6,362 nucleotides of DNA from Planctomycetota bacterium (lineage in GTDB: Bacteria > Planctomycetota > Phycisphaerae > Sedimentisphaerales > Anaerobacaceae): the NCBI GenBank assembly GCA_022567055.1, contig JADFHU010000340.1:1-6362 (forward strand). Reading direction: 5' to 3'. Of this stretch, positions 1 through 5,272 are shown piece by piece. Below the pieces are notes generated by a model. The model made no database searches, was not told the DNA's origin, and saw nothing but the letters and a program-made list of their open reading frames with translations. Within the stretch, counting starts at the first letter, position 1; each line of letters opens with the position of its first letter. The position numbers and the translations under genes were made by a program.

Positions 1-680
1 CCCGCATGATGTGTAATTATCTTCGCTTCGGAGGGGTCAACAGAGACCTGACGGATGAGCAGTTGGGTCAGATCAAAAAGATCGTGCAAGAATTCCCCGC
101 CTTTCTGGACGAATTCGAGACGCTCCTGGCCCAGAATGAGATCGTCTGCATGCGTTGTCAAAACGTGGGTGTCTTGCCGGCGGAGCTGGCGATCAACGCC
201 AGCATCACGGGACCGATGCTGAGGGCCTCGGGTGTCAACTATGATATCCGCAAGGTGGACCAGTATTCGGTCTATGACCGATTCGAGTTTAAGATTCCGC
301 TGGGCGAAAAGGGGGACGTCTACGATCGCTATTACGTGCGCATGCTCGAGATGCGAGAGAGTCTCAAGATTCTGAATCAGGCATTGGAGCAGATCGAGCC
401 GGGCCCCTTCATGGCGCCCAAGGTGCCCGCCTGCCTCAAGAACCCGCGCAACTTCAAGCCGCCCGTCGGGGAGGCCTACGGCCGCGTCGAGGCCCCCAAG
501 GGTGAACTAGGGATCTATGTGGTCAGTGACGGCACGAAGGAACCCTGGCGTTATCATGTGCGGGCGCCTTCCTTCATCAACCTGACCGTACTGGAGGCGA
601 TGTGTATCGGGTATAAGCTCGCCGATGCCATCGTGATCCTGGGAAGTATTGACATTGTGCTCGGAGAGGTGGATCGCTGA
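1..680 (+). CDS. nuoD: NADH-quinone oxidoreductase subunit D (NuoD), 5'-truncated
   Basis: This is the C-terminal part of the 49 kDa-type subunit, which with NuoB and NuoH forms the quinone-reduction site on the cytoplasmic side of the membrane. The frame is open to the first base, so the Met at base 6 is internal; bases 3-5 give the preceding Arg. Counting from that Met, family landmarks are NYLRFGGV (4-11), the GP-LR-SGV-YD-RK stretch (69-83), YDRYYVRMLEMRES (106-119), PPVGEAYGRVEAPKGELG (152-169), SDG (174-176) and the invariant end GEVDR (220-224). The C-terminus rules out a [NiFe]-hydrogenase large subunit, which would end with a DPCxxC-type nickel motif. The quinone-site His and Tyr of the N-terminal half lie outside the window. 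The stretch around residues 131-152 is short compared with typical NADH-linked NuoD: the usual helix with an ME-LI-HFK pattern is missing. This resembles archaeal Fpo-type and other EFG-less versions. The TGA stop overlaps the nuoI start by one base. Identification is very secure. Confidence 0.98.
   Translation, partial: RMMCNYLRFGGVNRDLTDEQLGQIKKIVQEFPAFLDEFETLLAQNEIVCMRCQNVGVLPAELAINASITGPMLRASGVNYDIRKVDQYSVYDRFEFKIPLGEKGDVYDRYYVRMLEMRESLKILNQALEQIEPGPFMAPKVPACLKNPRNFKPPVGEAYGRVEAPKGELGIYVVSDGTKEPWRYHVRAPSFINLTVLEAMCIGYKLADAIVILGSIDIVLGEVDR
666..671 (+). promoter_or_regulatory. Shine-Dalgarno site for nuoI
   Basis: GAGGTG lies inside the last codons of nuoD and matches part of the consensus pairing sequence AAGGAGGTGA. 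It sits 8 bases before the ATG at 680. It supports that start over the in-frame ATG at 710. The TGATG junction also suggests coupled translation. Confidence 0.7.
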
Positions 681-1342
681 TGTTTTTCGGTTTGGGCATA
701 CTGCGCGGCATGAACATTACGCTCATGAATTTTATCCGGTCCTACACGCGCAAGCGGGGAAGCGGCGAGATCGGGGCGCTGACGACGGTACAGTATCCCG
801 AGGAACGACTTCCGGAGAAGGAAAAGTTTCGAAACTTCCCCTTTCTCATCTATGATGACGCGCCGGAGGACCTGCGTTGCGTGGCCTGTGACATCTGCGC
901 GCAGGACTGCCCGCCCAGGTGTATTTATATCGTCAAGGAGACGGACGAAGCCGGCAAGCCCATGAAGAAGCCCGCTGTCTTCGACATCGACTTCACCGTT
1001 TGTATGAACTGCGGCATCTGCGAAGAGGTCTGCCCCTTCGATGCCATCTTCATGGATCACGAGTTCGAGATCGCCGATTCGGACCGGCACGACAACCTAT
1101 TGTATCATCGTGACGACTTGTTGAAAACCAACGAGTACTTTCACAAGATCCGTCCGAACGACGGCAGGGAAGTCGATGCCCGGCTAGCCGAGGCCAAGGA
1201 GGCCAAAGCGAAGAAGGCCGAGGCCACGCGGAAGGCGGTTGAGGCCAAGGCTGCCGCCAAGGCCAAGGCGGAGGCCGAGAAGGCCACAGAGGCCAAAGAA
1301 GACGAGCCACCCGAAAAGAAGAAGGAAACGGACTCCCAATAA
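680..1342 (+). CDS. nuoI: NADH-quinone oxidoreductase subunit I (NuoI), 2x[4Fe-4S] ferredoxin-like, with Ala/Lys/Glu tail
   Basis: NuoI (TYKY subunit) carries the two tetranuclear clusters N6a and N6b that pass electrons along the peripheral arm towards NuoB and quinone. The product has 220 residues. An N-terminal amphipathic segment (about 1-25) would lie on the membrane and is followed by the family motif TVQYPEER (36-43). Two ferredoxin motifs of form CxxCxxCxxxCP are intact: Cys67/70/73/77 and Cys108/111/114/118. The conserved acidic and YHRDDLL region follows (130-148). Residues about 167-220 are a highly charged low-complexity tail of Ala, Lys and Glu, probably a long helix ending in a disordered segment; many NuoI proteins stop shortly after the fold (E. 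coli NuoI is 180 residues). The ATG at 680 is preferred because of the GAGGTG ribosome site. The stop codon abuts the nuoH ATG. The position between nuoD and nuoH, with no E, F or G, differs from the E. coli order. Identification is very secure. Confidence 0.98.
   Translation: MFFGLGILRGMNITLMNFIRSYTRKRGSGEIGALTTVQYPEERLPEKEKFRNFPFLIYDDAPEDLRCVACDICAQDCPPRCIYIVKETDEAGKPMKKPAVFDIDFTVCMNCGICEEVCPFDAIFMDHEFEIADSDRHDNLLYHRDDLLKTNEYFHKIRPNDGREVDARLAEAKEAKAKKAEATRKAVEAKAAAKAKAEAEKATEAKEDEPPEKKKETDSQ
1190..1305 (+). repeat. Degenerate GAGGCCAA-type tandem repeat encoding the NuoI tail
   Basis: Copies or near copies of GAGGCCAA(A/G)G begin at 1190, 1199, 1241 and 1289, with related GAGGCC/AAGGCC units between them. 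They stay in the nuoI frame and encode Glu-Ala-Lys and Lys-Ala-Glu units. The unit spacing is irregular but always a multiple of three, so this looks like a coding low-complexity tract that could grow or shrink by slippage, not an independent element. Confidence 0.7.
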
Positions 1343-2500
1343 ATGGATCAGATGTTCGTCACTCTAAAGGCTGCTCTGGTTAAGCTGTCCGGTCTGGTCT
1401 TTCCCGATTGGGTGGGGGTGTTGGTGTCCATCGCCGTCAGCATCGTGGCGATCGCGCTGCTCGGCCCCTTGATCATGATGTACCTGACCCTGATCGAGCG
1501 GAAAGTGGTCGGGCGGATGCAAAACAGGATCGGGCCCAACCGCGTGGGCAAGTATGGCCTGCTCCAGCCCCTGGCCGATGGGGTCAAGATGTTAATCAAG
1601 GAGGACATCGTCCCTCGCAACGCGGATAAGGTGCTCCATCTCTTGGCGCCCATCCTGATCGTCGCGCCGGCACTGCTGGTCTTCGCGGTCATTCCCTTTG
1701 GCAGAAACATGACGGCGGTCGATCTGAATGTCGGCATCCTCTTCTTCGCTGCGATTTCCTCGATCGGGACCATTGGCATCTTCATGGCGGCCTGGGGCTC
1801 CAACAACAAATTCTCCGTGCTGGGCGGGATGCGCTCCGTGGCCCAGATGATCTCCTATGAGATTCCCATGGTGATGTCGGTGGTGCCCGTGCTCTTGGCG
1901 GTGGGCAGTCTGTCCACCAACGCGATCGTGGAGGAACAGGCGGGCTGGCATTGGTTCGTGTTCACGCCCTGGGGTTTTTTGGGTTGCATCCTCTTCTTCC
2001 TCTGTGGCGTGGCCGAGTGTAATCGCTCGCCCTTCGATTTGGCGGAGGCCGAGTCGGAGATCATCGCCGGTTTCCACACCGAGTACAGCGGCATGAAATT
2101 CGCACTCTTCTATATGGCCGAATTCATGAGTGCCTTCACCATCTCGGCTATGACGACGACCCTGTTCTTGGGGGGCTGGCAGGGTCCGCTCTTCTTGCCC
2201 TCCTGGCTCTGGTTCTTCTTGAAGACCTACGGACTGATCTTCATCATGCTCTGGTTCCGGGCCACCTTGCCCCGTTTGCGGGTCGACCAACTGATGGCCC
2301 TGGCCTGGAAGTTTCTCCTGCCCCTGTCCCTCGTCAACATTGTGGCCACCTGCATCTGGCACTTCCTAAGTGATGAGGCCTTCTTGACCCTGAGTGCTTT
2401 TTTGGTGCCGCTGGCACTGCTGGTGTTCTCTTTTTGGGGCCTGATGAAGCTCAATCAACCCTATATGCCCGAGAAGCGGGTTTACCCTCTAGTCGATTAG
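1343..2500 (+). CDS. nuoH: NADH-quinone oxidoreductase subunit H (NuoH)
   Basis: NuoH (ND1) is the membrane subunit that forms the quinone entry chamber and links it to the proton-pumping arm. The 385-residue product is strongly hydrophobic, with about nine membrane helices. Diagnostic stretches are YLTLIERKVVGRMQNRIGPN (47-66), followed by RVGKYGLLQPLADG and KEDIVP (86-91), SYEIPM (171-176), the acidic loop NRSPFDLAEAESEIIAGFHT (227-246) continuing EYSGM, and WFRATLPRLRVDQLM (304-318). Key glutamates of the site and the E-channel are present: Glu52, Glu173, Glu235, Glu237, Glu239, Glu247 and Glu260. It is about 60 residues longer than E. coli NuoH (325). The surplus is a longer N-terminus and an extra C-terminal helix (about 348-368) with a short tail, similar in concept to the longer Thermus Nqo8. 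The start abuts the nuoI stop; the only purine-rich stretch, AAGGA at 1322-1326, is rather far (16 bases), so the start probably depends on coupling to nuoI. The gene ends in tandem stops TAG TAA (2498-2503). Confidence 0.98.
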   Translation: MDQMFVTLKAALVKLSGLVFPDWVGVLVSIAVSIVAIALLGPLIMMYLTLIERKVVGRMQNRIGPNRVGKYGLLQPLADGVKMLIKEDIVPRNADKVLHLLAPILIVAPALLVFAVIPFGRNMTAVDLNVGILFFAAISSIGTIGIFMAAWGSNNKFSVLGGMRSVAQMISYEIPMVMSVVPVLLAVGSLSTNAIVEEQAGWHWFVFTPWGFLGCILFFLCGVAECNRSPFDLAEAESEIIAGFHTEYSGMKFALFYMAEFMSAFTISAMTTTLFLGGWQGPLFLPSWLWFFLKTYGLIFIMLWFRATLPRLRVDQLMALAWKFLLPLSLVNIVATCIWHFLSDEAFLTLSAFLVPLALLVFSFWGLMKLNQPYMPEKRVYPLVD

Positions 2501-2519
2501 TAAAGACCGAGCGATCGCG
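2501..2519 (+). other. 19-base gap between nuoH and nuoJ
   Basis: This is the longest non-coding stretch in the window. It begins with a second in-frame stop (TAA) after the nuoH TAG. It also holds the perfect palindrome GCGATCGC (2511-2518), one base before the nuoJ ATG. No convincing Shine-Dalgarno sequence, promoter or terminator is visible. Confidence 0.6.
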
Positions 2520-3041
2520 ATGCCGGAACCGGAACTAGTATTCTTAGTTAAGTGCGGGGTGTATGGGCTCATGGGCCTCGCCATCATCGCTGCCGTGGGT
2601 GCGGTCCTCTTGCGGAACCTGTTTCATGCTGGTCTGGCCTTGGTCCTGGTGCTGGTGGCCATCGCCGGGATCTTCATGAGCGTCGGGGCCGAGTTTCTGG
2701 GGATGGTACAGATCCTCCTCTACGTGGGCGGTGTCATGACCCTGATCATCTACACCATCATGCTGACGGGTCGTCTGGGCGCCAAGGATGTCTCGGCCCA
2801 AAATCGCCAGGGGATCTTTGCGGCGGTCGCGGCCGGCTTGTTTGTGTGTGTGATTGGCAAACTGATCCTGGAGGCGGCGTGGCCATCACGGGACGGCGAT
2901 TCCGCTGCCCTCCTGTCCGTCGAGGACTTGGGCGTGAGCTTGATGACGGAGTATGTGTTTCCCTTTGAAGTGCTGGGCGTTCTCTTGTTTGCGGTATTGA
3001 TTGGAGCCATTGTCATTGCCAGGCAGGATAGGCCCTCATGA
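2520..3041 (+). CDS. nuoJ: NADH-quinone oxidoreductase subunit J (NuoJ)
   Basis: NuoJ (ND6) is a small membrane subunit between NuoH and NuoK; its third helix takes part in the conformational or water-wire changes that couple quinone reduction to pumping. The 173-residue product has about five membrane helices: roughly 8-30, 36-54, 60-83, 99-118 and 147-167. The diagnostic third helix AEFLGMVQILLYVGGVM (57-73) includes the conserved Glu58 and Tyr68 and continues to IML (80-82). The end IGAIVIARQ (161-169) is typical of the family, and the length is near the usual 165-200. The ATG at 2520 gives the expected N-terminus although no good ribosome site precedes it. The stop overlaps the nuoK start in an ATGA arrangement, implying translational coupling. 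Identification is secure from both motif and position. Confidence 0.96.
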   Translation: MPEPELVFLVKCGVYGLMGLAIIAAVGAVLLRNLFHAGLALVLVLVAIAGIFMSVGAEFLGMVQILLYVGGVMTLIIYTIMLTGRLGAKDVSAQNRQGIFAAVAAGLFVCVIGKLILEAAWPSRDGDSAALLSVEDLGVSLMTEYVFPFEVLGVLLFAVLIGAIVIARQDRPS

Positions 3042-3346
3042 TCATCCCTATTCAACACGTACTCATCTTTTCTCTTCTTCTCTTTGCGATCGGCATGGTG
3101 GGCGTTCTCACCCGCCGCAACGCCATCGGCATCCTGATCTCCATCGAATTGCTGCTCAATGCCGTCAATGTGAATCTGGTCTGTTTTTCTCGGGTGTCTG
3201 AAGACCCGATGGCAGGGCAGATGTTTGCCTTTTTCGTGATCGCGCTGGCGGCCGCCGCGGCGGCCGTGGGCCTGGCCATCGTGGTCGCGGTCTACCGCAC
3301 TCGAAACACCATCCAGACCGATGAGATTCAACTACTAAAATGGTGA
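3038..3346 (+). CDS. nuoK: NADH-quinone oxidoreductase subunit K (NuoK), second membrane Glu replaced by Ala
   Basis: NuoK (ND4L) is the smallest pumping-arm subunit, packed between NuoJ and the antiporter-like subunits, with three helices (about 4-24, 28-50 and 60-86). The 102-residue length is standard. The signature second helix RRNAIGILISIELLLNAVN (26-44) holds Glu37, equivalent to E. coli Glu36, which is essential for coupled activity. The third helix normally reads AAAEAA-GLA with a second conserved glutamate (E. coli Glu72). Here residues 69-80 read ALAAAAAAVGLA, so the equivalent position, residue 74 (codon GCG, 3257-3259), is Ala. The cytoplasmic end with TDEIQLLKW (94-102) is normal. 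An AGGATAGG stretch (3025-3032) may serve as ribosome site. The gene overlaps nuoJ by 4 bases and nuoL by 7. Family identity is very secure; the substitution is read directly but its effect is inference. Confidence 0.97.
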   Translation: MIIPIQHVLIFSLLLFAIGMVGVLTRRNAIGILISIELLLNAVNVNLVCFSRVSEDPMAGQMFAFFVIALAAAAAAVGLAIVVAVYRTRNTIQTDEIQLLKW

Positions 3347-5262
3347 CAGCAAACCAAGCCTATCTCATTCCCCTCTTTCCCCTGTTGGCGTTCGTCATCA
3401 ACATCCTGTTTGGGCGCTACGTAAAGGATAAGGCGTGCTGGATCTCCGTGGGCGCGAGTGCCCTCTCCTGTATCATCGCCTGGCCGTTGATCGTCGGGGT
3501 GATCAGGGGCACGACCTACCACCACGACTTTGCCTGGCTGGCGCTGGGCGGCATCGATCTCAGGTTTGGCTATCTGCTCGATCCCCTGGCGGCGACGCTC
3601 CTCTTCGTGGTCACGCTGGTCGGCACCTTGATTCAGATCTACGCCATTGGCTACATGAAGGGCGAAGCTCGCTTTTCACGCTTCTTCGCCTATCTCTCAC
3701 TCTTCATGTTCGGCATGCTGGGCGTCGTGATTTCCGACAACTTCCTGCTCTTCTTCATGTGTTGGGAAATCATGGGGCTCTGTTCCTACCTGCTAATTGG
3801 ATTTTACTCGGAAAAAGACTCGGCCGCCAATGCCTGCAAGAAGGCCTTCCTGACCACCCGTGTCGGTGACGTGGGATTCCTCCTGGGGATCCTGGCGCTC
3901 TTTACGCTGGCGGGGACGCTCAGTTTTGCAGAACTTCATGACGCGGTCGAACTGCACCGCGACAGCCAGCTTATGATTACGGTGACCGCCCTCTTGCTCT
4001 TCTGCGGCACCATTGGCAAGTCGGCCCAAGTGCCGCTGCACGTCTGGCTGCCGGATGCCATGGAAGGCCCCACGCCGGTCAGCGCCCTGATCCACGCGGC
4101 CACCATGGTGGCCGCAGGTGTGTTCCTGGTCGCCCGCGCCTATCCCTTGATAGAGGCGTCGGAGCTGGCCCTCCGGGTGATTGCCATCGTTGGCACCGTG
4201 ACGGCCCTGATGGCAGCCTGTGTCGCGCTGACGGCCACCGACATCAAGAAGGTCCTGGCCTACTCGACCATCTCCCAACTGGGGTACATGGTGGCCGCCA
4301 TGGGCTGCGGCGCGATGGTGGCCGGCATCTTCCATCTGATGACACACGCCTTTTTCAAAGCCTTGCTCTTCCTCGGCGCGGGCAGCGTGATTCACGGCAC
4401 CGGGACGCAGGACCTGCGTGAAATGGGTGGCCTCTTTCCCAAGATGAAGCACACCGCCTGGACCTTCCTGATCGCCTCGCTGGCCATCGCCGGCGTGCCG
4501 CCGCTGGCGGGATTCTGGAGCAAGGACGAAATCCTGCTCGCCGCCCATCAACACGGGAACCTTTACTACGTTGCCCTGTCACTGACGGCCTTTCTGACCG
4601 CCTTTTACATGTTTAGGTTGTTTGTCCTGACCTTCTTGGGCAAGCCCAGGAATCCAGACATTCATGCCCACGAGTCGCCCAAGTCCATGATCGTGCCACT
4701 CTGGGTCTTGGCCGTCGGTTCGATCCTGGTCGGCCTTCCCGGTTCCTTCCTGGCCCGCAACTGGTTCCAGGATTTCCTACACGGCGGCCACGGAGATGTT
4801 GAGCATCATGTGAATGTCACCGTGATGATTACCTCAATTGCCCTCGGCCTCGTGGGCATCGCCTTGGCCTTCTTGCTCTATAGGGGAGGCCTGGGGCTGG
4901 GTGAGAAACTGGCCAAGGTCTTTGCCTTGCCCCACCGTGTCTCCCTGAACAAGTTTTGGATTGATGAGGTCTATGACGCCTGTCTGGTCCGGCCCTGGCA
5001 TGCGTTGGGACAGTTGCTCATTGGCTTCGAGGCCAAGGTCGTCGACGGCACGGTGAATGGCACGGGCGCCGGGACTCTCAGAAGCAGTCGCGTCAGCGAC
5101 TGGATTGACAAGTACATCGTCGATGGCACCGTCAACTTCATCGCCGCGTTCACTCAGTTTTTTAGCGACATAATCCGTCTGTTTCAGACTGGGTTCATTC
5201 AAAACTACTTATTGATTCTCTTTGCAGCCGTCGTGTTTATTCTCTACTTCGGCATCCGGTAA
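3340..5262 (+). CDS. nuoL: NADH-quinone oxidoreductase subunit L (NuoL), with lengthened lateral helix
   Basis: NuoL (ND5) is the distal antiporter-like proton pump and carries the long amphipathic lateral helix (HL) that runs along the membrane arm. The 640-residue product has about 16 membrane helices. Pump residues are in place: Glu143 in CWEIMG, Lys227 in the IGKSAQVPLHVWLPDAMEGP stretch (225-244), His253, His332 and His336, and Lys395 in GFWSKDEIL (391-399). KFWIDEVYDACLVRPW (538-553) marks the start of the HL region. Residues about 540-615 form the HL, and 622-640 the final anchoring helix. The protein is 27 residues longer than E. coli NuoL (613). In the HL, VVDGTVN (567-573) recurs as IVDGTVN (593-599), the pattern expected from an in-frame duplication or insertion of about 26 residues. 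From memory, an HL insertion of this size marks 2M-type complex I, where HL must span one additional NuoM. The start at 3340 overlaps nuoK; GTG at 3343 is an alternative. No strong ribosome site is seen, so coupling is likely. Confidence 0.98.
   Translation: MVTANQAYLIPLFPLLAFVINILFGRYVKDKACWISVGASALSCIIAWPLIVGVIRGTTYHHDFAWLALGGIDLRFGYLLDPLAATLLFVVTLVGTLIQIYAIGYMKGEARFSRFFAYLSLFMFGMLGVVISDNFLLFFMCWEIMGLCSYLLIGFYSEKDSAANACKKAFLTTRVGDVGFLLGILALFTLAGTLSFAELHDAVELHRDSQLMITVTALLLFCGTIGKSAQVPLHVWLPDAMEGPTPVSALIHAATMVAAGVFLVARAYPLIEASELALRVIAIVGTVTALMAACVALTATDIKKVLAYSTISQLGYMVAAMGCGAMVAGIFHLMTHAFFKALLFLGAGSVIHGTGTQDLREMGGLFPKMKHTAWTFLIASLAIAGVPPLAGFWSKDEILLAAHQHGNLYYVALSLTAFLTAFYMFRLFVLTFLGKPRNPDIHAHESPKSMIVPLWVLAVGSILVGLPGSFLARNWFQDFLHGGHGDVEHHVNVTVMITSIALGLVGIALAFLLYRGGLGLGEKLAKVFALPHRVSLNKFWIDEVYDACLVRPWHALGQLLIGFEAKVVDGTVNGTGAGTLRSSRVSDWIDKYIVDGTVNFIAAFTQFFSDIIRLFQTGFIQNYLLILFAAVVFILYFGIR
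5038..5136 (+). repeat. Internal repeat in the NuoL lateral helix
   Basis: Two 21-base copies, at 5038-5058 and 5116-5136, are 78 bases apart and match at 16 of 21 positions. Four of the five differences are third-codon changes; only the first, Val versus Ile, alters the protein. They encode VVDGTVN and IVDGTVN. In ordinary NuoL the xVDGxVN-like motif occurs once in this region. The spacing of exactly 26 codons suggests an old in-frame duplication, or two copies of a helix contact kept by selection. Confidence 0.8.
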
Positions 5263-5267
5263 AGGAG
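5261..5267 (+). promoter_or_regulatory. Shine-Dalgarno site for nuoM
   Basis: AAAGGAG overlaps the nuoL stop codon and lies 5 bases before the ATG at 5273. It is the strongest ribosome site in the window and fixes the nuoM start. Confidence 0.8.
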
Positions 5268-5272
5268 CAGGT

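Noticed and set aside
3..680. Possible [NiFe]-hydrogenase (group 4) large subunit instead of NuoD
   Set aside because: The C-terminus is GEVDR and lacks the terminal DPCxxC nickel ligand motif. The neighbours are nuoH-J-K-L-M with full complex I signatures.
680..709. Alternative nuoI start at ATG 710
   Set aside because: The ATG at 680 has a better ribosome site (GAGGTG, 8 bases away) and couples with the nuoD stop. The extra ten residues fit the membrane-associated N-terminal segment of the family.
920..922. Extra cysteine (Cys81) just after the first NuoI cluster motif, in CPPRCIYIV
   Set aside because: E. coli and other NuoI proteins also have Cys at or near this position, so it is not an additional ligand of note.
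554..1090. Antisense open frame across the nuoD/nuoI junction
   Set aside because: It covers two certain genes on the opposite strand, including the first NuoI cluster motif. No motif or start signal supports it.
1592..2362. Long antisense open frame of 256 codons opposite nuoH
   Set aside because: It is a mirror of hydrophobic, GC-ending nuoH codons. Its translation is rich in His, Gly, Glu and Gln with no family motif and no ribosome site. nuoH on the other strand is certain.
1448..2518. GCGATCGC octamers (1448-1455 and 2511-2518) as a cyanobacterial HIP1 signature
   Set aside because: Two copies in 6.4 kb is far below HIP1 density in typical cyanobacteria, and the gene order and bacterial-type NuoL/NuoM do not suggest cyanobacteria.
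3793..4554. Antisense open frame of 253 codons opposite nuoL
   Set aside because: Same shadow effect of codon bias: the product is a Gly/His/Gln/Arg-rich composition with no recognisable domain, fully inside nuoL.
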